Shown here piece by piece: positions 46,874 through 58,500 of a stretch of 64,000 bases of DNA. Every line of letters begins with the position of its first letter. The first letter of the stretch is position 1. Below the pieces are notes generated by a model, which saw only the letters and a program-made list of their open reading frames with translations, was not told the origin of the DNA and made no database searches. Position numbers and translations under genes: made by a program. Origin of the DNA: Teratosphaeria epicoccoides (Eukaryota; Ascomycota; Dothideomycetes; Mycosphaerellales; Teratosphaeriaceae); NCBI GenBank assembly GCA_021401465.1, contig JADDMT010000043.1:1-64000 (forward strand). Reading direction: 5' to 3'.

Positions 46874-47316
46874 TTAGATTCTCTGAGATATGAAGATAGA
46901 GTGACACATTAGTTAGAGCCTACTTATTAAGGAGCAGATGAAGTTTGCGATTAGGTTACCTATAGTGTAGCTACAAGGAGACAACTAAGCGGTAATTACC
47001 CTTGCTAGGGATGCTTACGTAAGCGAGAGGTTAAAGCATATTAACATAGTCTACTATTACTAATACGATCTGTATAAGAAGGGAATCATATCTATTAGCT
47101 ATGTTAAGACCTCTAACATAGTTACTAATAGTCTAACGAAGCTAAAACTAGGAACCTAGTTTAACAGAGTAGTAGAGTAGCTTTAGCTAAGGAAGTAGCT
47201 TTTTAGTTCTTATTACGCATATGTCTACTACTAGATAGTAGTACTACGATTACACTAGATAACCTACTACCTTAGGAACCTTATTTGTTAACTAAAATCT
47301 CTACCTAATAAGTTAC
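46874..47316 (+). pseudogene. Copia-1 RNase H end
   Basis: Continues the frame cut at 39951. The landmark sequence near 46985-47050 is N*AVITLARDAYVSERLKHINIVYYY, aligning with the Copia NQSAI-LA-N--S-RSKHIDI-YHF motif. It then reads KKGIISISYVKTSNIVTNSLTK, the usual Copia C-terminus. Pol probably ends before 47316. Confidence 0.78.
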
Positions 47317-47369
47317 ATTACTTACAACTTACACTAGGACTACGAGAACTACTACTACTATGCTAGGAT

Positions 47370-47504
47370 TAAGAGCTCTGACTACTACGCTAAGGCTAAG
47401 AACTCTGACTACCTCTGCGAGGCTAAGAGCTCTAACTACTACGCTAAGGCTAAGAACTCTAACTACCTCTGCGAGGCTAAGAGCTCTAACTACTAGGCTA
47501 CTTG
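47370..47504 (+). repeat. 27 bp tandem repeat, about five units
   Basis: Alternating 27 bp units beginning TAAGAGCTCT and TAAGAACTCT (higher-order period 54 bp) at 47370, 47397, 47424, 47451 and, partly, 47478. It is open in one frame as a nine-residue repeat (LRALTTTLR / LRTLTTSAR). It lies just after Copia-1 pol. Confidence 0.8.
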
Positions 47505-47715
47505 CTTGTAAGGGCCGGTTTCCCGCTAGCTCGGGGCCTACTACTAGGATAATACAAGCTTGTTTCGGAGATACCCGACTAGTTAGAGGTACCTAGATAA
47601 TACTAACTAGAGTTAGAGACCTCTAACAAATTAGTAAGCGTAACCTAATAATAATCTCACAGATTATTGTATGTAGTAGCGCGCTCTTAACGATTAGCCT
47701 TAGCAATCCTATATA

Positions 47716-49140
47716 ATGGATCGATGCAACTAAACTAAGGAGGAGGAGCTTAAAGAGCTAAAGGCAACTATAGCCTAGGCCTCTGCATAGTAGCTAGAGG
47801 GCTTAGACCTATAGAATGTAAAGCCTAACATACTAAATATAGACTCTAACTCTAACGTAGAGTACTATAGCTAGTAGCATACTAACTAATCCTAGGAAAG
47901 TTTAGCTTAAGCTTATTAGGAGGCTAAGCAGGAGATAGCATTCTGATATCGCTAGAGCGCTAGTCGCGAGTACTGCTAACACGCTAGTCACTTAGGCTCC
48001 TACAAGTAGTTATGCTCATGCTAGTTATGTAGGTGTCAGTAGGCGGACGCCTAGTTAGAGGAGCGAAGGGGCGTAGAGACAAGGTCACTATTCGCTCCTA
48101 ACTCTTAGTAATCTAACGACTAATAACGTTAGAGGATGCTATACTCTAATGACTAGACATAGGGCTCTAAATAAGGCTTATATTCCAGAGCATTGTATTT
48201 AGAACAGATTAGGTCTAATGTAACCGCTATAGTGTAGTAGGCTCCTTAATTGATAGCGACTCATCCTTGACAATTAGTAGGATAGGAGTACAAGTGTAGC
48301 GAGGAGGCACATAATGCCTACCCTAGACTCGACAAGTTAGAGCATTAATTCTCTCGCTAAGGCGGTTCAAGCTACGATTAGTTACCTAATCGCTAACTGT
48401 TAATTCTCTGCTAATAATACTCTGCCTAGCGTAAGCTTCTTCTACCTAGCAAAGATAGACAAGGGTCCTACGAGTAATAAGATCCTCTAGGTTATACTCT
48501 TACTTAGCATCTAGCGCTAGACGAGGCCTAGTAGGCTAGAGACCCTCTCTAAACTACTTAATAAAGAAGTCTTCTACGTTATAATTAGTAACCGGATTAG
48601 TTAGATCATTGACATGAAGGAGCAAGTCACAATGTACGTGCTCGCTATACTAATCTTATATGCGTAGTTCTTAACTATGCTGCCTCTTAATGTCGCTCTA
48701 ACTGGGCAAACGAGGCGTATTCCGCCTTGAAGGTCGCTAAAGGGTTAGCGGAGCAGGTAGATTACGAACTAGTAGATCAGAACGTAGACTAAGGTTATAA
48801 GTACCCGCTAGGTTAGGGAACTCGCTAGCTAACAGCAAATCACGACTCCTCCTACTAGGCGAAAAATTACTCTAATTAGCTAGATTGTCGCCTAGCTTGT
48901 CTAACCTAGTATACAGCGAATACTACCTCTTCTGATTCTTCTAAAAGTAATTAGTATACAAGCCTTAAAGATAAGGGTTACTTAGATTAGTAGCATATAC
49001 GCTATATAGCTTACTATAGTATCTGCTAGACCTAGTTCTATACTAATGTTAGTATATACGCTAATTAGAGCTACCTATAGCGAAGCTCGCAGCGATTAGT
49101 GTAGTACTATTCAGAGTGTTTAAGTTATAGTGCTTAGGAC
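47716..49140 (+). pseudogene. Unexplained sense ORF between Copia-1 pol and 3' LTR
   Basis: From ATG GAT CGA TGC at 47716 one frame can be followed for about 475 codons without a net shift. Stops are mainly TAG with some TAA and only a few TGA. The N-terminus looks like a coiled coil (TKEEELKELKATIA). A Cys run (CSC*LCRC, near 48015-48035) and a segment WANEAYSALKVAKGLAE (about 48702-48752) stand out. If former TAG and TAA were Gln, the product would be very Gln-rich. It is not a standard Copia domain. It may be an accessory gene of the element or a captured or inserted sequence; I do not recognise it. Confidence 0.4.
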
Positions 49141-49739
49141 CTAGGTCGTTTGTAAAGGTAGTACTCTATTTAGAGACATAGTACTATGTTACTTTGTTCT
49201 TAAACGAAGATAGTACCTTGCTAAAGCGGCTAAAGTTATTAGCTTTATGAAGGAAGCAAATACACACCTAGAGCTTACTAAGACTAAGAGTCAGATGCCT
49301 TAAGTCGTTAGAGCTACTAAAAGTTAGTTATAGTTAGAGAAGCTAACTATACTAGATAACCTACTAGAGCTCGATAATCTATGCAAGCTTTACGTTAAAC
49401 AAAGTACTATCTAGTAGGACTAGGAGCATACCTCTCTGTAGAGCTATGTTAATGTGTCAAAGAAGCTATAGTTAGTAGTTAATAATGATAAGAAAGAGAA
49501 GGATAATTAAGAAGAGAAGGTAGACTTTATATAAAGTTAGACTTACCTATAAAAGTAGAGTAAACACATAAATTTGCGAACATATAAGCGAGAATGCTCT
49601 AGCGTATTATTCTCTTTTACAATAGCATTAATCTAGTAGTACAAGCATGCTACGACAAACATCTTCACTAGTTAGACAAATAATAGATTAGAAGTTAGTA
49701 GGAGTATACGAAGTATACTAGTATATGTCTAAGTAGGAG
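49141..49739 (+). other. Copia-1 pre-LTR region
   Basis: Frames are more broken here than at 47716-49140. It ends in a short purine tract, AAGTAGGAG, at 49731-49739, next to the 3' LTR. Nothing else supported. Confidence 0.4.
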
Positions 49740-49999
49740 TGTTAAAGTGTGATAGGTAGTAGCATACTAGCCGTACTAAGTTAGTAGGAGTCAGAGTTAG
49801 GCAGGACCCTGACTCTAACCTCTCTAACTTAGGTTAGGGGTTAAGGGATATTTGACCCTAGCTAAGAAGAGAAGATTTTTTCTTCTCTTCTCTTTAATCA
49901 TTACATTCGTTTATATACTTAATACCTGACATAATACATCGCTTCTGTAGCTACTCCCTATACGTAAATCTATTGCCTGTATGTAACCTTAATTTAATA
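49740..49999 (+). repeat. Copia-1 3' LTR
   Basis: 260 bp partner of 13177-13435, starting TGTTAAAGTGTG and ending CCTTAATTTAATA. The right flank is inverted Gypsy-A 5' sequence (A6), not the continuation of A3. Confidence 0.88.
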
Positions 50000-50224
50000 C
50001 TCGCTACGCGTTAGTTATAAGTTTAGGGTACTCTAGACATATTGATATTTTCTGCTAGACTATAAAGTAGGGGGGAGAAAGCAGAACTAATACAGATATA
50101 TACTATATGATATTAAAAATATCTTGTAGTATAACAGAGAAATCCGACCTTTTAGGAAGTACAAGATAGTACTATTTTCTACTTATTACAGAGGTAGCGC
50201 TAGAGGTACTTATAACCCCTAACG
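50000..50224 (-). mobile_element. Gypsy-A fragment A6 (gag start and partial LTR)
   Basis: Minus-strand 5' leader and first gag codons (50000-50087) plus 137 bp of LTR (50088-50224), matching 60520-60745. The LTR is cut by the start of A7. Confidence 0.82.
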
Positions 50225-52439
50225 TGATACGATTAATACTAGGGGGCTATTAGAGCCGCATAGGTTCTAATGCCTACCGTTAGCATGTAGTAACCCTACT
50301 ACACATAGCAAGGGAGTCCTTCGTACATACGTTAGCTTATATGTTGTCTAAGTAGGATTAATGTTTAATGTAGGATGCCCCTATGTCGCTGACCCTACGG
50401 TACCCCTACGGGGTTAGGCTTAGACATGCTTTCCCTAATTAAGGGGCGTTAGGGGTTATAAGCACCTTTAGCACTACCTCTGCAACAAGTAGAAAGGAGC
50501 GCAATCTTGTACCTATTAACAGGTCAGATTACTCTGTCATACTACGAGATATTTTCATATTATATAGCATATATATCTATATTAGTTCTGCTTTCTCCTC
50601 CCTGCTTTGTAGTCTAGCAGAGAATACTACGATATGTCTAGAGTACTACGAACTTACAACTAACATGTAGCAAGCGCTATCCTAAGCGCCTGTAATAGCG
50701 AAGCTAGCCTAAGTAACTAGCCTGTAGAAGTACCCCCTACAAGCGACACTACATTAAGCGACGGTTCTGCTAGAGGCTATTTACGTAGTAGACAAGGTAA
50801 TAGATCCCCTATATAGGGACTATAGCTAACCCTGACTATCGACCTAGCCCTTATAGCTATAATTGTTAATTAGGTTACGAACTACCTTACGAACTAGAGC
50901 TAGAGCCGCACCCCTTCTAGTAGCGACAACAGCGAGGACAATAAAGACGTCGCCATGAGTAGTACTAATGAACTAGCAGACAAGAAATCTAGTAAGATTT
51001 CACGCTAGGGACCCGCGAAGATAACTTACTAGTAGGCGCAGACTCTCCGCGTATGCCTGCAAATCTAGTGCCTAAATTTAGGGCCATAGTAGGCTAACTA
51101 GGAGGCAGTCGTAACGCACGTAACCTGAAGCCGTTCAAGGGAGACACCTTAAAGGAGGCTCGAACTTTCTTGTAGGTATGTAAGGCAGTTTTTATGCTTA
51201 ACCTACGCGGATATTCTACAGAGGGCGAACAAGTCGCCTTTAGTATAATGTAGCTCAAAGAGGATAAGGAACCTCGTAACAATTAGCATAAGTAGTAGAA
51301 CCTTATGCAGGTCTATAACAGAACATATACATAGGCAGACTTTCGCTAGTTCTATGTTAACTAGGTCGAGGATCTAGGGAACTATGCCCTTACTATGTCT
51401 GTCGAGTATAAGAAGGCTAAGTAGGGAAAGGGACAAACAACCTCTAGCTTCGCTACCTATCTTGCTACACTCGAGAGACAGATGCTACCCTATACTAAGA
51501 CGTAACGCGTGCGGCACCTACTCGTCAAACTTGATGACAATCTTTAGAACATAATCATGACTTTTCATGAACTTCTGACAACTTAGCAAGACCTTGTGTC
51601 TCTTATGACACATATAGAGATTACCTTGAAGCGAAATAGAAAATCGGGCGGCAAGGACAATAAGCGTTTAAGCCCTAAGGACCTACTAAAGGGCCGCTAT
51701 TACAAGCGCCCTAAGGGTCACGTCTAACGCGGTAGTTCATTCTAGAGGAGCAAGCCCTCTAAGCCTAAAGATAGTAGCGAGAAGCCTCTAAGTAGCTACT
51801 ACATCTGTAGAGCGAGAGACTACTAGGCGGCTCGCTATCCTAAACGAAGTAATAGGAAGAAGGTAAGCAAGGTGTCTAAAACATCCCTAGAGGGGAGGCG
51901 AAAGAAGGACAAGCCTAAGACAACCGAATAGCTACTACGGGTATCTAAGCTATCTATTACTGATAGTGTAGACTCGTGGCCTACCTAGTACCTGTCTAGT
52001 ACGGTCTAAGTTAATAGCTTACTTAAGCTAGTAGACTATATGTTAGACGACCTTATAGAGGTTAACGTGATACCCTAGCGGGTAATCGTACGGCTTAGTT
52101 CAAAGCCGATCCTAGGAGCCCTGCTGCCTACTATGAAGTCCTTTTAAGGCGAAGGCGTAGCGGCTTAAGGCACGTATAACGTACGCCTCTAACTCGCGGA
52201 CTCCTTAGGAGAAGTACGCAAGACTAACGAAGTCTTCTACGCTAAAGACGTTCCTGATAAGGAGCTCCTACTTAGCCGCCCTTAGCACTATAAGCAGGGA
52301 GTCATTATTAAAAGAGCTACTAACAATTAGTTCTACAGCTCTAAAGGCGAAGTTCCTATAGTAAGGATACGTGACGTACATAGCTTCTACAAGGACATAA
52401 AGAAGGTCTAATGTATGTATGCGGTCTACATACAGAACA
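50225..52439 (+). mobile_element. Gypsy-A copy A7, cut by Gypsy-C C3
   Basis: 5' LTR 50225-50584 (TGATACGATTAATAC to ATCTATATTA), leader, gag and protease region. The copy stops in the sequence after protease (GTCTACATACAGAACA) where C3 starts. Its remainder must lie beyond the window. Confidence 0.87.
50634..52439 (+). pseudogene. Gypsy-A gag-protease remnant (A7)
   Basis: Starts ATGTCTAGAGTACTACG. Gag carries the region equivalent to the open A5 stretch at 51410-51730; the knuckle near 51800-51840 reads YYICRARDY*AARYP, with His and outer Cys lost. The protease region has LVDYMLDDL near 52030 in place of a clear DSG/DTG, as in A3 and A5. TAG stops throughout. Confidence 0.8.
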
Positions 52440-52798
52440 TGTTATAAGTGTTAGGAGTACTATAGGTTTTAGGATTATGAGGGTCCTAAGTGCTATGAGT
52501 TATAGGTATAGTCATAGGAGTACTATAAGTTATAGGCATAGTCATAGGAGTACTATGAGTTATAGGCATAGTTATAGGAGAAAGGATCTGTCACGTAAGG
52601 ACAGATCCCTAGATCTATAGGGTTAGTCTACAGATCTATAGGCCTACAAGGAAGAAGGGATCTGTCATAGGATAATAGACCCTTAGATCTATAGGGTTAG
52701 TCTATAGATCTACAGACATGGATCTGTTAGGTCTGTTAACAGATCTAACAGAGCTACTCTGTCTCTCTAGTATATAGGGATAGCTTCAGGACAGGCAG
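52440..52798 (+). repeat. C3 5' LTR, first part
   Basis: TGTTATAAGTG to GGACAGGCAG. The last five bases, GGCAG (52794-52798), are duplicated at 60968-60972 around A5. Second part: 60973-61114. Confidence 0.92.
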
Positions 52799-53158
52799 TA
52801 ATATAGATGTATATGCTATATGATATGAAAATATCTCGTAGTGTAACAGAGTAATCCGACCCTTTAGTAGGTACAAGACAGCGCTGCTTTCTGCTTATCG
52901 CAGAGGTAGCGCTAAGGGTGCTTATAACCCCTGACGCTCCTTAATTAGGGAAAGCATGTCTGAGCCTAACCCCGCAGGGGTACCGTAGGGTTAGCGACGT
53001 AGGGGCGTCCTACGTCGACAACTGATCCTACTTAGACGACATACAAGCTAACGTATGTACGAAGGACCCCTGTGCCATATGTAGCAGGGTTACTACATGC
53101 CAAGGGTAGCTACTAGAACCTATGCGGTTCTAATAGCCTCCTAGTATCAACCGTATCA
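52799..53158 (-). repeat. 3' LTR of A5
   Basis: TAATATAGATG to CAACCGTATCA on the plus strand; one copy of the GC-rich unit of about 31 bp. The next bases, CTGCCCCTCCTCCTATGAGG, are the complement of the polypurine tract. Confidence 0.94.
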
Positions 53159-53586
53159 CTGCCCCTCCTCCTATGAGGATGTCCCTAGCCTTACTAAGTA
53201 ACGCACGCGGAACATATAGGGTACAGGATATAGCACGCTTACACTACGCAAGGGTAAATAGGTAGATAGCCTACGTAACATGTGTTATGCGTACACCTTA
53301 ACACCTTCGTAGCGAGTGCAGGGCGGAGGCTGCTAACTCGGGCGGGTTTTAATCTGTTATATGTTAGGCGGCTTCGTAACACCTTCGCTTTACATGCAGA
53401 TCGAGATATCAGGAAACCACGAGTACGTACTTTAGTTAATCCTTGAAATTATAGGGCGAGTATGCGCGCCGGCCTTGCCAAGTAGCTTAGCCGTCCCTAT
53501 TTAGTCGTGACTGTAAAGAACGTGTCGTAGAACCTTAGGGTAGTAGGGAAGTACGCGGACACTCTACACGCGCCGCTTGAAACAGC

Positions 53587-53600
53587 AGGAGCGCGCTCCT
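53587..53600. promoter_or_regulatory. 14 bp palindrome upstream of the A5 antisense promoter
   Basis: AGGAGCGCGCTCCT, identical in A1 and A4, about 200 bp upstream of the TATA box. Candidate operator-like site; lacks CpA/TpG so RIP would spare it. Confidence 0.35.
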
Positions 53601-53793
53601 AGCGCGGGCCTCGCTACATTTCCATGCTAGTAGGCTAGCACGAGTGCGGTTAGCGCACATGCGTAACAGCCGCGTTATCTATTATTGCATTATTCGGTCC
53701 CCTTGTAAGTTAACTAAAGGTAGGTACTCTGCGTATGTAGTTCGAGTTACTAGCTTAACGGTTACAGTAGGCAACAGGGGGGCTGTTAGAGGG

Positions 53794-53800
53794 TATAAAA
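53794..53800 (+). promoter_or_regulatory. TATA box upstream of the A5 antisense ORF
   Basis: TATAAAA in GGGTATAAAAACC, 157 bp before the ATG at 53957, on the strand of the antisense frame. Same place in A1 and A4. Confidence 0.55.
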
Positions 53801-53956
53801 ACCTCGTCGCTTCCTAAACTTTCCTGTTCTAAGATACTAACATCGACCTCTGCTCCTACTTCGCTTAGCTCGCGCCTCGCTATGTCTGCGGGTCTGTACT
53901 AGAGCTCCTTCTTCTTCAATTAATCAATTAAGATCAATTAACCTGTCTTAGCTATA

Positions 53957-55378
53957 ATGGCTTATATGCTGCAGACTAAGTTCGACGCTACTCGCTCTGC
54001 CCGCGATTGTCGCTTGTGTCGACAATGCCTCGACAACCTTAGTAGCCAAGCTGCACACATCTCTCCTCCGCGTGTTAGTAAGGCATCCCCTACCCGCGAG
54101 GTATGCGTGACTAGTACTAACCGAAGCGTAGCCGAGATCTACGTCAGCAGGTTTAATAAGGGCAGTATCTACTACAATTATGTCAACTGTAATAGCAAGC
54201 ATCAAAAATGCTAAGACCTCCCTAAAGAGGTATACGGCGAGTACAACTAGCTCTGCCATAACATCGATAACTTCTAGAGTACGCGCGACAAGGGGATTGC
54301 CGAAGGTACTCTGACTATAAACAGGCTACAGGCTAAGTACCGCGAGGTACTCGCCTACCTGCTTGGCGCCCTCTCGTGCTTCACTGTGACTACTAATTGT
54401 TCTCATGGCGGTGTTCGCTTCGACTCTCTGCTAACAGGCGAAAACGTTTATCTAGGTCTAATCGTAGACTTAGTCTAGAAGATCTTGAAGGTGCTAACCG
54501 TTAGGGTCGAGACCTTCGCTATAGTACGCTTATAGTGCAGGTACCCTCCAAGTATGAATGCTAACTTTCTCCGCTAGGCTAACGTTAGCGTCGAGAAATA
54601 TCCGACTAGCTGTTAGCGTCAGCAACTCGGGGCCCTTACCTCTATTGACAATGACTTTAAGACGCGGATAATCCGCAAGAAGGTTATCAAGCAATTTACC
54701 GCTCCTGCCGCTAAGGCTACACCCTAGCGCCGTACCGAGAGACAGCCTGCCTCTAAGCTAGTCCTAAGGACTAAGCCGTAAGTTACTTACTCGAATCCTG
54801 TTACGTGCGTATAGCTAACACATTGTAGCGCCGCCGCCTACGCCGCCTTAACGCTACTGTCTAAGAAGAAGAAGAGAGCTAGGGCCGAAATTGAGGTTAG
54901 CGACGAGGAAGCCGAGCCTTCCCCGCTTGCGACCCGCACTACGTCCGTCAAGACGCTAAGGCACAAGCCTCTAGGCCAGATCTTTAAGGATGAGGAGGAT
55001 GACGACGTCTAGGATACCTTCGGTCCTAACGTAATCCCTTCGCGCTATAGTGTCACCGTACTAGTTACGCCTAAGGGAGACACTAAGTCTGATGATGTAG
55101 TCGACACTTGTGTTAAGAAGCGCAAGATGATCTCGAGGGCCGAGCGTAACAGCCGCAAGCGCGCTCGAGTCTCTTCGCCTTCTGATGCTAAGGATAAGGT
55201 AGTTGTCGCGACTAGGCGCGGTAAGGGTATCGCTAGTTCTCTGGCTACTATAGGCTCTGAAGACAAGCTCTCTCGCAACCTACTAAAGAAGAAGATGCTA
55301 GCCTCTCTTCGTGGCGTTGCTACCCCCGTTACTCATAGTCGCTTTAGCGTGTTTAGTAGACCCCGTGTAGGTAGGTAG
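53957..55378 (+). pseudogene. Antisense ORF in Gypsy-A 3' region, best copy (A5)
   Basis: 474 codons from ATG to the final TAG with no net shift and 11 premature stops (nine TAG, two TAA, no TGA), each explained by one C-to-T or G-to-A change at CAG, CAA or TGG. The first 85 codons are open and hold C-x2-C-x2-C (DCRLCRQCLDN) and a later NCNSKHQKC. The middle has REVLAYLLGALSCF. The C-terminal third is basic and Ser-rich, with KKKKRARAEIEVSDEEAEPS, an acidic KDEEDDD and a final FSRPRVGR. The last 83 codons are also open. No family recognised. The opposite-strand location, own TATA box and presence in three copies suggest an accessory gene, perhaps nucleic-acid binding. Confidence 0.65.
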
Positions 55379-55593
55379 TCCCTAGCGGACCGTAACAAGA
55401 AAGACTCTCCTACTTCGGGTTTAGTTAGGAAGCCCCTAACTAGTAGTCGCTAAGCATTAGCTACGAAGCTAATCCGAGCATGTCTCTTGTTCTTCTTAGG
55501 TTTATTCTAGGTGTGCCTTTAGGCATCAATGATATATAAGTAGGGCGTTTGCTTCTCGTTGTCACTTCGCGTGTTATGCGCTACATACATGTG

Positions 55594-58500
55594 TTAAGAA
55601 TCCTGCTCCAGAACCCTTATCTTCCCATGAATCGACCTTCTTAAGCCCTGCTCACGCCTCCTCCGCTCTTCGAATTCACGAATAGCTTCTAGAGCGTTCT
55701 TGTAGTCTTTAGCCGGAACCTATTATGTGTACTTAGGTAGGTATCCTTTCTACTTTACTAGATAGTACGTTGCGCCCTTACGCCGCATACTGTCCTTAAT
55801 ACTCTTGACTTCCTACTCTTCGTTCTCTTCTGCTACTAGCATCGGGTCCGCGGGCTCTTCGCCCTCGCGCTATACCCATGGTTCGAGTAGAGATACATAG
55901 AAGACGTCATGCACACGATACGACAATGGCAACAATAGCTAGTACGCCTGCAAGCCTATCGCGTCGCGTATCCGGAAGGGTCCGACAAACCTTGGCGTCA
56001 TCTTCTTGCTTAGAAGTTTCAGCTTAAGATTCTTCGTTAACAGTAACACCTTCGTACTAACTACGTACTACATCGGTTTAGCATAGGCGTTATTATGTTT
56101 AATCTAGGATTCTAAGGCCTTTTTCTAGTATTCTATTAGCACCGAATGTACCTCGCGCATACGCCGCGCTGATTCCGCAGCGGCCGGCACCCTCTCCTCA
56201 GAAGACTTGTCCCGAGGCAGTTCTAGGTGTATTTCTAGATTAAAGCCATAAAGAATCTGAAATGGCGACATGCGCATAGTAGCATGCACGCTGTTATTAA
56301 CTGCAAATTCCGCTATAGGAATTATGTCGGCCTAGGCATCCTAGTTCTTAGCGTAGTAGCACCGAAGGTACTACTCAAGAGTCTAGTTCATACGTTTAGT
56401 CTAACCATTAGTCTGTAGATAGAATGCTATACTTAGGCGGTACTTAACACGCGCCTCAAACACAAATTCTTGCTAGTATTTACTAGTGAAGACAGAACCT
56501 CGATCTGATAGGATACTTCGGGGGACACTAAAGCGCTATACGACTTTGTCGCGAAGTAGCCACGCAAGCTCGCCGCTTGTGCACCTTTTCGTACATAGGA
56601 TGAAGACATTCATCTTCGAGTATTAGTCGACTACTACAAGGACAGCATTAACTACATTGCCTTTCTACTTTGCTAGCAGCAAATCGGTAATGAAATCTAT
56701 GGTCAAGTCTTGCTATGGTCTCTCTAGTAGTAGGAGCGCCTAAGTATTGCCATAGGGGCGATAGCGCCGAGATTTGCTAATCTAGCACGTCTAGCAGGAT
56801 TTGACATAGTTAGAGACATCCTGTTCTAGCGTAGGCTACTAGTATTTGCGTCCGAGAAGTGCGTTTGTCTTCTCTACGCTAAAATGGCCCGCGAGTTTAT
56901 CGTCATGATGAATACAGAGGAGCTGCGAACAGAGTACGTAGTTAGCGGGTACGTAGAGCCTATTGTCAAAGTACTACAAGTTGCCTGACTTAGTCTAGTA
57001 CTTCGGACTGCCTGCAGTGTCCTAGAGGGCTATACCCTTATTAATTAACTCTAGTTCTCGCTCTTGCAATCGCTGAATAAGTCTCGAGACTTCTTTAAAG
57101 GGTTCTTTAGACATTACATGCTTACCGCATGTAAGCCGGTTAACTACTACACGGATCGAGCTAGACATAGTCGCCATAGCTGCTAGATAGGGGGGTTCGT
57201 TACTAGCGGAGGCTATGAGGCCCCATTAGGCCCGTAGTCGACCTACAAGAGGAGCTAACGACAGATCGCCGCCCTAAACTACAAGCTTCGTTTACAGCGT
57301 AAGGAGAAGCTGTTAGTTACCCTCTTCCCTAGTGTTGTAGTTTAGTCGTCACGAAGGACTGTTAGCCGGATTTGTCTTTCTAGAACGATGCTAGATAACG
57401 AAGTCAAAGCTAGCGAGGAAAGTCGCCTACCTTGCTTACTAACTACTTAGCTGCTTCACGCCCATGAAGCCGCGAAGGTTGTTATAGTTAGTAAGCACCT
57501 TAATAGGGTACGCTACGCCTTCAAGGTAGTGTTAGTACTCCTTGAAGCCGTCAACAATAGCCAAGAGTTCTAAGTCGTGAGTCTTATAGTTAAGCTTAGC
57601 GCCCTACATCTTCCGCGACTAGAAGGCAATCAGGTACTATCGCGTACTGCCTTCGTGCGACTAGAGCTACGATATAATTACGGCTATTACGAATTTTAAA
57701 GCATCGGTCTCTATCCGGATCTTCGCAGCGAGGTCAAAGTGCCGAAGTATAGGCATAGTTTAAAAAGCTACTTTAAGTTTAGAGAAGGCCTTACTCTAAG
57801 CCTCCTCCTAAGGCACTTTCCCTAGCTTTTTTCCTCGAACCGCGCCCTTTGCGAGGGCCGTGAGGGGAGCCACGATCTTCGAGTAAGATCGTATGAATCT
57901 GCAATAGAAGTTAGTAAATCCTAGGAACACCTGCACTTCTTAGAGGGTAGTCGTCTATAGCTACTCCGCGATTGCAGACACCCTTTAGTTATCTATGATG
58001 ACTCCTTCCGTAGAGACGATGTATCCGAGAAACTTAATCCTATGCGTCAGGAATAAGCACTTCTTTAGGTTCGCATACAGAGCAAACTTGCGGAGCTATT
58101 CAAGTACTATACTTAGATGCCGAATATGCTCCTCCTTCAAGTCGGAATAGACTAGTATATCGTCTAAATATACTACGTAGCAGGTGTTAACGAGGCTAGC
58201 TAGGGCCTAGTTAATATACGCTTAGAACGTTGCTAGTGCGTTAGTTAAGCTAAATGGCATCACTATATACTCGAAGTGTCTATACTACATTCGGAATGTA
58301 GTCTTCTACTTGTCGCCCTTTCGGATCGGTATCTAGTAGTAGGCGTCCTTTAAGTCGATAGACGAGAAAATGGCGGCGCGACTAAGGCGGTCAAGCGTCT
58401 CGCTAATAAGTAGTAGGGGGCAGCGGTTCTTCTAGGTTACTACGTTAAGGCCCCTATAGTTAACGTATAGGCAGAGCATGTTGTCCTTCTTCGGGACGAA

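Larger units (their letters stand above)
13177..49999 (+). mobile_element. Copia-1, Ty1/Copia element split by A4 and C2
   Basis: LTRs of 259-260 bp (13177-13435 and 49740-49999) start TGTTAAA and end in ACA/ATA. Its own sequence is in three blocks, 13177-16416, 37950-39951 and 46869-49999, about 8.4 kb. The blocks join in frame order: gag, protease, integrase, then RT, then RNase H. That order (integrase before RT) identifies Ty1/Copia. A4 inserted in the integrase C-terminal region with duplication TCGAG/TTAAG; C2 inserted in RNase H with duplication CTATG. It is long for the group because of about 2.4 kb between pol and the 3' LTR. Confidence 0.88.
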
